A DNA stretch of 64,000 bases, from NCBI GenBank assembly GCA_019775845.1, contig JADQAV010000002.1, forward strand, positions 2,046,001-2,110,000. Reading direction: 5' to 3'. Source of the DNA: Myrmaecium sp. VS I D KN 1 (Eukaryota; Ascomycota; Dothideomycetes; Valsariales; Valsariaceae). How positions within the stretch are numbered: position 1 is the first letter of the stretch; every line of letters starts with the position of its first letter. Of this stretch, positions 46,330 through 55,915 are shown in pieces. The notes under the pieces were generated by a model. That model was not told the origin of the DNA and searched no databases. It was given only the letters and a program-made list of their open reading frames with translations. A program made the position numbers and the translations under genes.

Positions 46330-47577
46330 CTACTCCATCCCCTCCATCAAGCTGACCCGATCGAGCACCATGCCCCGGACGCCGAGCCACTCCCGCAGCA
46401 TCTGCCAGTCCGCCCCTTCCTCCTCGCCCCAGCGGTGCTTGTCCGGGAAGCCCCAGGCGACGGCGACGCGGTCGCAGGCCGCGCGCTCCTCCTCGCGGAG
46501 CCAGCGCTCGCGCAGCGGCATGCCCGTCGCCCAGGTGACGCGCATCATCTGGTCGTTGGCGGTGGTGACGGCGACGAGGCCGATGGTGGCGGTGGCGCCG
46601 AGGTAGGTCAGGATGCCGGCGAAGGCGATGCCCGTCGCCGTGCCCACGGCCATCGAGGTCTGGTACCGGGCCAGGGTGGCGGCGACGGCGTAGCTGGCCA
46701 CGGGGGAGAGGACGAGGCCGGTCAGGGGGAGGAAGGCTTTCCGGGTTACCTTCTCGAGCTGGTAGGCCGGGTCGCCGAACGTCGTTCCGATGATCTCGAG
46801 GGCGAGGGGGAGATCCTTGATCGCGATGGCGGCGTCGAGGGCGGCATTGGCGGCCTCGTCGGGAATGGCGGATCGGTTCCAGATGCGGTCCCGGGCCTTG
46901 TATTGAGAAGGGTCGGTGTTGGGAACGGGCGTAGGCTTGGTGGCATATATCATGAAGATTGCAGGGAGGACCCATGGATCGCCTAGGAGCGATTGGAGCG
47001 AGACATAAGTGGACAGAGCTTTTGGGGTGATGAACACGGTCGGATGCTTCATTAGGTGGAAAGCTAGCAACTCGATGATCTCCCGTTGACCGACAGTGGT
47101 GGCCGAGGATGTAGGAGAGCTGGCGAAGGAGGAAAGTAGAGCAGACGCTGGGCCCGACGAGTCAGAGCTGGTGGACCTGCCACCGTTGTCATCCTGGGCA
47201 GGTTTGGGTTCCGGTTTCGCGGCATGGTCAGCTGTCAGCCGGCGCGCGGCCGCTGCACAAGCTGCGAGGGCCTTCTCCGTCTGCTCCGCGGATGGCACGC
47301 TGTCGGAGGTGAGGATCGCCTTCGCAAGTCCCACAGCTCTTCGCAATTCCGAAGGCGCGCTAGCGAAAAGCTCGGGAAGATCCAGCTTCACAGGCGACGG
47401 GCTCACAGAGGGCGCTGCCTGGCTGGAGGCGTTTCTCAGCTGCCGGCGGCTCAGGAGCTGCGGTTGCTGTGGTATGACGCCGGACAGACGCGCTGAAGCG
47501 AGCAGAGAACGCTGCCGGCGGGCAGCCCGGGGGAGCAGCGCCAGGCGAGAGCGCGATAGCATTGAGGCGGATTGCAT
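46330..47577 (-). CDS. Uncharacterised mitochondrial membrane protein
   Basis: Intronless, 415 residues, starting at an ATG at 47577. The first about 35 residues are Arg/Ser/Leu-rich without acids (MQSASMLSRSRLALLPRAARRQRSL begins it, shown here only in part by composition), as in a matrix-targeting presequence. A Ser/Ala-rich linker follows. The central region (LMKHPTVFITPKALSTYV, LLGDPWVLPAIF) is alpha-helical, and two hydrophobic helices (LTGLVLSPVASYAVAATL, and TATGIAFAGILTYLGATATI) near residues 275-325 are probable inner-membrane spans. The conserved-looking tail has WGFPDKHRWGEEEGADW and ends MVLDRVSLMEGME. I do not recognise the family. It is divergent from verprolin across 491 bp. 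Mitochondrial location is inferred from the presequence. Confidence 0.8.
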   Translation of the reverse strand: MQSASMLSRSRLALLPRAARRQRSLLASARLSGVIPQQPQLLSRRQLRNASSQAAPSVSPSPVKLDLPELFASAPSELRRAVGLAKAILTSDSVPSAEQTEKALAACAAAARRLTADHAAKPEPKPAQDDNGGRSTSSDSSGPASALLSSFASSPTSSATTVGQREIIELLAFHLMKHPTVFITPKALSTYVSLQSLLGDPWVLPAIFMIYATKPTPVPNTDPSQYKARDRIWNRSAIPDEAANAALDAAIAIKDLPLALEIIGTTFGDPAYQLEKVTRKAFLPLTGLVLSPVASYAVAATLARYQTSMAVGTATGIAFAGILTYLGATATIGLVAVTTANDQMMRVTWATGMPLRERWLREEERAACDRVAVAWGFPDKHRWGEEEGADWQMLREWLGVRGMVLDRVSLMEGME

Positions 47578-48068
47578 GGTGGTGAGCGGTCACAATGGTG
47601 GAGTTGTCCGGTGGAGTTGTCCGGTGGAGTTGGCCGGTGGAGACGTGGGTGACGTTAAGTACTAGTAGTATGGAGTACCGTCTGGAGTAAATACCTCAGG
47701 CACCAAGCAAAACACGGGGTTGACGAAGCTGGTGTGGCTGGTGGCCGTGGTTGGTGGCTGGTGGCCGTGGCTGTGGCTGTGACGGAGGTTGGGCGACTCT
47801 TTCCCAAGCTTCCCTTCCTTCCTTCCCTTCCTTTCCCTACTGACTGACTGACTCCGTACCACTTCCCTCCTATCTCACCTTTCCCTCTCTCCCCCCACCA
47901 GCTCATAACCACACCGCGCCGCGCCATTTCACATCATCCATCCATCCTTCCACCACCGCTGCCGCCCGGTGCTCCGCTGCAGCTCCCATTCTTACTCCCG
48001 CCAGCCGGATCCGACCGCTCGCCTCCTCGTCTGGAGGGCCGCCATCCGCCCGCTGTATCTCCATCGTC
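47578..48068. promoter_or_regulatory. Divergent promoter, mitochondrial protein / verprolin
   Basis: 491 bp. It contains direct repeats of GGTGGAGTTGTCCG-like units at about 47600-47640, GTGGCTGTGG-type repeats near 47.76 kb and a TTCC/CTGA-rich pyrimidine region before the verprolin start. Confidence 0.5.
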
Positions 48069-49615
48069 ATGCCTCCACCACCTCCTCCACCTCCTCCACC
48101 ACCTCCCGCCCCGGGCCCGCCGCCTCCCCCTCCCGGAGGTCTTCCCGCCCGGCCTCCGCCCAGCGCTGCTAAAGGAAGAGTAAGTACGGCTGCGGCCAGG
48201 GTGGGTCGGATGCTTGCCGGAAGCTCGACTCCATCTCGTTTGCGGCCGACGTTGAGGGTCACACGGCTAACATGCGTTCGTGGTCATAGGGAGCTCTTCT
48301 CGGAGACATTCAGAAGGGAGCGAAGCTGAAGAAAGTCACCAACATCAACGATCGCTCGGCGCCGCAGGTCGGCAAAGTCGTCGATGGTCCCAGCAAACCG
48401 CCTGTTGCAGGCGCCCCTCCCGTCCCAGGATCGGCGCCGAAGCCTCCAGGAGGACTGGCTCCGCCGGTGCCGGGGAACAGAGCACGAAGCCACAGTGATG
48501 CGAACGACGGAGGAGGAGGCGTGTCCGCCCCGGCCGCTCCTCAGCTGGCAGGGCTCTTTGCCGGTGGAATGCCCAAGCTGCGCAAATCCGGTGGAGTCAA
48601 CACAGGCGCCGACAGTCATTCGCCATACCTCTCCGACTCCGAGGCGACCAAAAGCACTCCAAAGCCTCCAGCAGCCCCCGCGCCGCCACGGGCTGCTCCT
48701 CCAGTGCCCGGGACACCCCCCCGCGCCCCTCCCTCAGTACCATCCATAGCCTCACTGAAGGATAACCTAAGGCCGTCATCCATGCTATCAACTCACTCGG
48801 CGCCGGACATCCGGTCGAAACCCAAGCCACCGCCGCCTGGCAAGAAACCGCCGATACCTCCTCCCTCATCGCGGAAACCGTCCGGCCTTGCTCCTCCGCC
48901 GCCTCCGCCATCAGCTCCTCCACCACCCACATCTGCACCTCCTCCTCCAGCTTCGGCGGCACCGCCAACCCCTCCCCCGCCACCGCCCAGCGCGGCACCC
49001 AGAGCTCCTCCTGCTCCTCCTGCACCGCCCGTTCGATCAACACCGCCTCCTCCGCCAACCCCTTCAGCGGCGCCACAGTCTCTAGCGGAGCAAGCTGCGC
49101 GCAATGCTTTCGGACGCGCTTCGCCTGCCGCACCTCCCCCGCCTCCTCCACCGGGTCCATCTCCATCGCCGCCTGCTGCTCCCGCCCCACCGCCGCCTCC
49201 ACCCCCTGCTTCGGCTCCTCCACTTCCTGCAGCGGCAGCACCAGCGCCCCCGCCTCCCCCGCCAGTTGCGCCGCCATCCCGCCCGGCTACTCAACCTCCA
49301 TCGCGCTCGATGCTTGACATTGAGGCACCACCCACCCCAACTGCCGCGGCTTCGAGGTCTTCCCTGCTCGACCCGTCCTCATATACGCTTACCAACGGTG
49401 GCGGCATCAGCAGTCGGGGAGGCTCCGGAGCTAACACGCCGGGCGGTGCTCGTACTCCTGGTGCATCCGCCACTCGCATCCAAATTGTGGATCCGCGTTG
49501 GAAATTTCAGGACGAAAGCCAGCTTCCGAAGCCGAGAGAATTCGTGGGGGGTGTGCGGCGCTACCGGGCGGGCAGAGGATCCACAGTACCGTTGGATCTG
49601 TCGCTTTTCGAGTGA
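48069..49615 (+). CDS. vrp1: Verprolin (Vrp1/WIP family), WH2 and polyproline protein
   Basis: Actin-organising protein of cortical patches that binds G-actin through WH2 motifs and recruits the WASP homologue Las17. Two exons (48069-48179 and 48290-49615) encode 478 residues. Exon 1 is almost pure proline (MPPPPPPPPPPPPAPG...). Exon 2 opens with the WH2 motif GALLGDIQKGAKLKKV (residues 38-53), and a second WH2-like segment APQLAGLFAGGMPKLRK follows the HSD-rich linker. About 250 residues of mixed PPPP/PPAPPA runs that should bind SH3 and profilin follow. The end (RIQIVDPRWKFQDESQLPKPREF) matches the family's C-terminal WASP-binding KPR-type region. The intron separates the proline start from WH2, as expected if the junction is ancestral. 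It converges with eIF3h over 1.3 kb. Confidence 0.94.
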
Positions 49616-50959
49616 AGGTAATTGGGAGGGTGCATTGTTTGGTTGAAGGGTAGAAGTCCGGGAGATTCTGCGAGGCCTGAAGCCAGTGAAGCAAGAGAAC
49701 AACATAAAAGTTGCTGGAAGGCAGCAAAGGCGGCCTCGGCTGCTGCATGGAATGCCGATTGTCTAGCTATTTATATGTGTGGGGACTATGATGGCCCGGG
49801 TTTGTCGACTGCTACTGGAGAGCGGAACAACTGTCGGGCAGGAGCCAAGGTGTACGCGCGTGTTTTTGCGGAGGGAGTTCCGGGTTCATAGGAAGTCCAG
49901 TTCCCGTCCCCTCGTACGCCGCGTAGACTGGTTCTGTCCACCACTCTTGGAAGAAGCATCACGGTAGACAAGGGGGGTGTTGATGTGTCATTGGTGGCTT
50001 GGAAGGGTTTTGGAGGGATATGGTTTTTTTTTTTTTTTTTTTCTGGGAAGAGTAAAGATGGAGGCTTGTTGTTTTGGTAGAAATCGGAAAAGAATCGTGC
50101 AAAAAATAAAAAAAGGTATATATTTATCATCAATGTTAGAAAAATCGTCGGTGATAAGGAAGGTTCGAAGAGGTAGATCGTGTGTGCTCATTTGGGATTA
50201 TGCTTTACTGTACTTGAATGATGGGATGCGGCTGGCAAGGAATATTGAAGTCTGTCTATCTATATACCTACTGTATGTATGTGTTTATTCCCTTACATTG
50301 CTTCATGACCATGCGTGATGAATGAACCTGTTCGCGCTCAGGGGAAGGAGAAAAAGCCGCTGTAGCCCGCAAGAGCAAAACGATAATGTTTTTCTCGAAA
50401 TATGATTCAGCTGAGAGAAGGATGGGATAAACAAAGGATCAAAAAGAAGGCTTGACAAAGGCGACTGTCATCACCATGATCATACTGAATACCCGGCTAT
50501 TTGTCACATACAACCATGCAAAGCATAAAGTAGCTGGTTCGACTAGGCGAAACGGAACATTCCCATCATACTCAACTCTTCTCTTTTTGATTCGATCTCC
50601 AAGCGTCTAAGTCATGACATGGACATCTCGAGTGCGTTCACATCATCATCAGTACTTGGAAAAGTAAAGGAAAAGGGGAACCCCTGTAGCAGGTCGTGGG
50701 ACCCCCTTCCAAAGGCCCGGCACCAGGACAGGCTCTCTAACCCTCCTCACCTCCCCAGGTCCGTCGCCCCTTTCCACCTCGCTGTGAAAGACGAGCCGTC
50801 ATTTTGTGCTCCCACCTCGGACATTCATAGAATTAGGAAAAGAAACAGATAAAGAACGCCATGACCCATGCCGAAAGCAAACCCGCGGAAAACTCCTCGA
50901 CAGTTTCCCAGCAGCAACATCGACCCCCGTTCTCGTCCCGTCGTCTCCCAACCCCCCGC
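49616..50959. other. Intergenic 1.3 kb between convergent genes
   Basis: 3' regions of verprolin and eIF3h. It contains a T19 tract (50024-50042) and AT-rich sequence around 50.1 kb. I see no gene. Confidence 0.6.
50024..50042 (+). repeat. Poly(T) tract, T19
   Basis: Uninterrupted run of 19 T about 400 bp after the verprolin stop. Confidence 0.95.
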
Positions 50960-52172
50960 TTACTGCTCGCCCGGCAGAAGGTTGCCCTTGACGGCGAACA
51001 TCTTGGCGCTGACGGCGGCAGTGAAGCCATCCACCTGGCGGGCGTATTGCTCGACTTGACGAGAGTTGAGAAGGATCTCGAGCCGGCTGGGCTCGGTGGG
51101 CAGCTTGAAGAGGCGTTGCCACTCGTCTTCGGGAAGCGGGGGTTGCTTAGTGGCGGCGCGAGCCGCGTTCTCGGCCTTGCGCTTCTGTTGCCAAGCTGTG
51201 ATCTTGGCCTGCTCACGGGCGAGAGAACGCTGGTAGTATTGGTGGTTGTTGAGTTCAGTGTGGTGGTTTTCGATGGACTCCAAGAGCAGGTCGCAAGTCT
51301 TCTCAAGGAAAGGGTCGATGGAAAGATCAAGAGAGTCGAAGTTGGGGTAGAGAGGGGTCTCCGTAACGGAAGGGTTGGCTTTCAGCTCGGCAAGGGAAGC
51401 CGGGAACTCCAGGTCGTCCTTGGGAGGCTGCTGCGGAAGCTGGTGAAGAAGCGAAGTAAGAAGGTGAGAGTTGTGAATGGTGACGGGAAGTTCGACGAGA
51501 ATGTCCTGATAGCGAAGACCACTCTTTTGGAGGCTACAGATGGTGCCGGTTAGTGGTACTCAGGGAAAAAGCCGAGACGAAGAGCACTTACCTCTCAGTG
51601 GTGAACTTGCCCTCCTTGTACGCGGTCATGAACTGAGGAGATAGTCTGTATGCCCTCAAACTGAGGCTGCCCTGGGAGCTCCTGCTAACGTCGTGAACCA
51701 GCGCCACGGTCCTCTCATTCAACTCTTTCTGGTAGAAGAACTGATTCTCGATCATGTTGAGGTTGACGAAATTGCCCATACTCGTGCTGGTGTACCAGCC
51801 AACGTTCTGCGCATCGACGTTCACTTCCCGCAGGAACTTGATCATCTCGTTCTGGTAGGTAACATTGGCCTTCGCCCGGGGAGCGGCAGCGGCGAGGTTG
51901 GAAACAGAGTCTTGGTGTCCATCCGCAGCGGGGATGTCGACGGTGGGGAATGGGAAGGTGTTGGTGATCTCGAGGGTACCGTTCACGTCCATACCAACGA
52001 GCGAGCCGGTAGCGGTGGTGGGGAAAACTTGGGAGGAGTGCTTGATGATTTTCATCACCACCTGGCGCAGGTTAGCCAGCGTTCAGCAGCAGCGATGCTG
52101 AGTGTTCCGGAAACGTACCAGGGCTTCAACCTGGACCGCGACGAGCGGCGAAGCTGCGGACTTGTCGGCCAT
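50960..52172 (-). CDS. eif3h: Translation initiation factor eIF3 subunit H
   Basis: MPN-domain subunit of eIF3, which organises the 43S pre-initiation complex in the cytosol. Three exons (52119-52172, 51592-52061 and 50960-51533) give 365 residues, the usual length of fungal eIF3h. The start [18 protein letters not shown] joins in phase 0 to [10 protein letters not shown]. The MPN core has [21 protein letters not shown] and the segment [14 protein letters not shown], where the JAMM zinc ligands of the deubiquitinase relatives are missing, as normal for eIF3h. The exon 2/3 junction recreates the family's [14 protein letters not shown]. The C-terminal part is helical ([19 protein letters not shown]) and ends [17 protein letters not shown]. 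The gene looks complete. Confidence 0.96.
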
Positions 52173-52765
52173 GGCGAGGTATGGGGGGAGAGCGGGCGTT
52201 GTTGAGGGGCTTTGCGGACAGTGTGCGGAGGTTGGGTCGTCGCTCGTCGCAAATTCCCACACTCCCGACGTTGGATGCCAAGCTTAAGCGAATTTAGTCC
52301 AACACCATCCCCGGATCGGGTGGGTGTGGAAGTGGATGCATCATCAGGAAATATTCGTCTGAACGATGGCATCGATGGAAAGATGCATCGCTTCCCTGGC
52401 ATCGAGTGAGTGGCACAATGTGTGCAGCTTACGGTATGATCTTTTCGGTATCTTCTCCAGCCACGCATTGGAGAAATGAGGAAGAGAAAGATTTTTTATA
52501 TTTTTTCTCTGCCCTCCCGTCTTATGCACACCAATATTTCCAAGAAATCCAAAGACTCTCATCCATCCATCGACTTGCACTTCGCTATGCCTGCTATCGG
52601 ACGATATACCGGTAATGCTCTCATCTAACCCATCTAACGACGCGGGGAAAATGTAAAAACAGAGGGTATCAGTATAGCGTACTGGTCGCCGCAATTGCAC
52701 CAAGCAGGCCAAAATCCAAATCCGTCTCCAAGCCTACGTAGGAAAAGCAGCAATTTCGTGACCTG
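52173..52765. other. Intergenic, eIF3h promoter side
   Basis: 593 bp between the eIF3h start and the stop of the HEXXH protein gene, both minus-strand. I see no gene or strong motif. Confidence 0.6.
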
Positions 52766-54487
52766 TCAATTCCGTTCCGGCTTTCTTGTAGCCTTCGCGG
52801 TTAGAGTTTTCAGGATGTCCATTCCAGATTTCTTCAACCTCCATTCCACGTTCTCTTTCCTTCTCTGTTTGGCCTGTACAGCACGAGCATGCGCATAATT
52901 ACGCGAACTCACTGGTGACCCAAGCAATGTGTGCGAGCTGCTGCCTTGGCGGCCAGTCTTCACGATACGTCCTGAAAAGGTTCGTTTGAGCGGCTTGATC
53001 GGGTCGTCTTTGGCCTTCTCGATCTCGTCTGAGATCACGTCGTCCGCCTCGTCTTTCCAGATCACCATGTTCACCGAGTTAACCTCTCGAGCGAAAGTCC
53101 AAGTCCGCGGAATCCGCAGGAAACTGGAAGGGTCGTCCATGGTGAGAGCCTGCTCCCACGTATCCTTTTGCTGGATCTTCCAGATGTACTCCATCGGTAT
53201 CGTATAATACCTATTTTCCTCCTTATCGTATAATTTGCGCCGAGGCCAGTCACTCACACTGATACCATAAGCGCAGTCAATCCGATTGGAGATCGGTAAG
53301 ATTCTGCCACCAAATATTTGGACTTCGAATGCAACACCGCATTCCGCCCATTGGTCGTCACCGAAGAATATCTCCGTGCCCCCAAAGGCCGCAAGGCTAG
53401 GTCCAGCGACCTCAATGAAGTGGGCAACTTCATGACATACAATGACCGCAAGGAAGAAGTTGAAACGGAGTATCATGGCTGGGTCTGGGCTTGCCAACAA
53501 ACTCAAGCGTCTCGCCGTAGTATAAAAATCTGTATGAAGGCAGAACTTCGTTTTTTGGCGCTTGTCACTTGTTCCTGGAAGAGTGACCTGTCCGTATTCG
53601 TATACGAGACGTGTTGCAGCATACGCGATATCGGTCTCCGCTAGTGGCGTTCGGTGGAAGAAGAAGTACACGGAATCCGACTGCTTATCCAAAAATTCCC
53701 GGAAGCGGATAGCCTGCTCTGCCGTCCAGCATACACTCTCTCGAACCCTCCAAGCTGGTCGAGATGCGAGTCTAGATGTTATTTGACAAGGCTCGCGCTT
53801 ACCAAACTCAAGTCTATGCCAGAACTTTGCCGTAGCCCTATGAAAAAGCAAGACAGTGGCTAAGCGTAAACCTGGCTTTAGTTGATCATATATCATGTCC
53901 GGACAGCCGTGGAAATTTTCGCGTTTGAAAAGAGGATGGATTTCCTCGTCCAGCGTGCATAGGCATGGGTTTGCGCTGTACAAGCTGCTGAGACTGAGCG
54001 CTTTTATCAGATGAGATGGATCAAAACCGTGTGTAGGACCTTTGCGAGCCGGTGTCGGATAACCCAGGAGTCTCCGGTACTTCTCGTTGCGTGACGCCTC
54101 ATCTAACAGAGCCAGGTGGTGATTAACGGACATGAACAACTGCATGCTGAAATCCTTTGGGACGATCAAGGCCGATGGTGTGAAAGAGTGGTCTCCATCA
54201 GATTTCAGCACGTCTGCAAAGCGCCTGTTCAACTCTTCTAGTGCATCATCTGGTACGACATTATTGTTGGCAGAAAGTGAACCGTTGCCTATAGCGCCCC
54301 TAGAACTGGATGCTTTGAGTACTTCTGCCGCCTGTGACAGCGAATTCACGGCTTCTGTGTCATCTCCAAGTCGCGATTCATCCTCGGAAGCATCTGGGAT
54401 GATTCTTGAAGGGTCTTCAAGATAGTTTTCCACAACCCGCCAGCATGCATAAAATGCCTGGTAATTACGGTCGCTGACTTCGATCAT
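52766..54487 (-). CDS. Orphan protein with HEXXH zincin motif
   Basis: Unrecognised protein of 573 residues from the first in-frame ATG (54487). The open frame extends upstream to about 54613 without an ATG, so a 5' exon is possible. The feature of interest is FLAVIVCHEVAHFIEV, a classic HEXXH zinc-metallopeptidase helix (His 352 and 356, Glu 353). Acids follow 26-32 residues downstream (WAECGVAFE), a spacing that would fit a gluzincin third ligand. The N-terminal about 100 residues are acidic and low-complexity; the tail is Lys/Arg-rich. There is no signal peptide or membrane span. A 39-nt in-frame segment near 52875-52915 has GT-AG ends and could be an intron. Protease function is an inference from one motif. 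Confidence 0.75.
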   Translation of the reverse strand: MIEVSDRNYQAFYACWRVVENYLEDPSRIIPDASEDESRLGDDTEAVNSLSQAAEVLKASSSRGAIGNGSLSANNNVVPDDALEELNRRFADVLKSDGDHSFTPSALIVPKDFSMQLFMSVNHHLALLDEASRNEKYRRLLGYPTPARKGPTHGFDPSHLIKALSLSSLYSANPCLCTLDEEIHPLFKRENFHGCPDMIYDQLKPGLRLATVLLFHRATAKFWHRLEFGKREPCQITSRLASRPAWRVRESVCWTAEQAIRFREFLDKQSDSVYFFFHRTPLAETDIAYAATRLVYEYGQVTLPGTSDKRQKTKFCLHTDFYTTARRLSLLASPDPAMILRFNFFLAVIVCHEVAHFIEVAGPSLAAFGGTEIFFGDDQWAECGVAFEVQIFGGRILPISNRIDCAYGISVSDWPRRKLYDKEENRYYTIPMEYIWKIQQKDTWEQALTMDDPSSFLRIPRTWTFAREVNSVNMVIWKDEADDVISDEIEKAKDDPIKPLKRTFSGRIVKTGRQGSSSHTLLGSPVSSRNYAHARAVQAKQRRKENVEWRLKKSGMDILKTLTAKATRKPERN

Positions 54488-55915
54488 GGTAATGACCTTG
54501 GGAAGGTAGAGGCACTGGAACCGTAGCGGCGAGGCCAGAGGCTCCAATCTCCAACCACTCAGTAAGAAAATCGATTTGAAGATCACAGTCGTACCGAGAA
54601 AAAAATGTCTCAACTATCCTAGAGAAGAGTATTAATTGAGATTGGATAATCTGATTCTGGATAAGAGGAGTTTGTCAGATGGGAGTTAAACAACGAGACA
54701 TAGCCACGAGGCAGCCTGTTTCTAATATGAATGGGACTTGACCAGGCCTCGGCTTCCTGGGGTAGAAGAACAAGGATAGCGTTCTGGCCCCGGTGCACGC
54801 TGTCCTTCGTTGAATATCTTCTGTGGATGTGTTGTCTGACGAGATCTTCCCCAGTCCAGGACCAGATGGGTTTTTGGCGGGACCGGGATAGCTCTCGCCG
54901 AATGACGGCGATCTTAGAGACCTACCGTCGGTGTAGTATAGCTATGGCTTAATGTCATATTGGCCGCCTGCGCAAGAGGGCTGCGGTTGACTCCGCTATG
55001 TATATATGCCGATAAACAAAGCTCGCGTTCCACAATGATAAAGAAGTAATACTCAAGATACTGCGATGACCTGGCAGAGGTGCACAACAATGGACGGGAA
55101 TCCGGCTCCAGGGCAGGGCACGGCCCGGACCTCTGAGTAAGCCTGGAAGAACAATGATCCGGCAATGGTGTCCCGAGGTCCCGTCCACGCCCGTCCTCCA
55201 ATCTCTCCAATACTGTACCTACTCGAACCCCGACTTGTCCAGACGGGCATGGAGGTACTTGGAGACGACTTGCCTGATATGCTTACCGTAGCCAGAGAAG
55301 CTAATCACTCCATTACGAACCTCAACTCAAGAGGGAGATATATCAGATTGGCTAGCACGTGCTGAGTCACTATCGGACACCATCGAAGTCTTTGTTGATA
55401 ACTACTAGTAGATCAGAAAGATCCCAGTTGATTCGTGCATATATACTCAAACTAAACAAAGTAGTCCTGGTGATGCATTAAATCGCTTTTAGGTATCCGT
55501 GGCATCACAGCCTGCAAGCTTCGTCTAAGATGCATGAACCGAGATGTTTTCGTTCCCGTCCAGGGAACACGTGCATTGACATAACCGATGCACAGAAGCG
55601 GACGACAGACCACCTGGCTTGACCCGTACTTCCATAAGGACCCTTCAGTCAAACGAGCAAAGGGTCGCAATATTTAGTGACAGGAGGTAGGCCTGTCGGC
55701 GTGCTATGATATCGTCCTCCTCGTCATTTTCGTCCGAGGCGCCATCCTCCTCTAGAAGATCCCCTCGGCCGCGATATTTCCCTAAACGCCGCGGTTTGCT
55801 CGCTTTTTCCCCCAAAAGAACGCCGTTTCCGATGCCATGCCTTTGATATCTACCCCGCCGCGGCGTCCGACGCGGTGGTGGTGGCGGATACCGATCATAC
55901 CGTGGAACGCCCTCT
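54488..55915. other. Intergenic 1.4 kb between HEXXH gene and RLI1
   Basis: Contains the promoter side of the HEXXH gene. The RLI1-proximal 270 bp (55645-55915) read on the minus strand as an open frame with an Arg/Pro-rich then acidic composition, discussed as a finding. I do not call it a gene. The rest shows nothing clear. Confidence 0.55.

Noticed and set aside
46126-46986. 286-codon plus-strand frame
   Set aside because: Antisense of the mitochondrial protein gene; the Arg/Gly/Asp-rich composition is typical of a shadow frame in GC-rich coding DNA.
50861-51553. 230-codon plus-strand frame
   Set aside because: Antisense of eIF3h exon 3, which has clear family identity.
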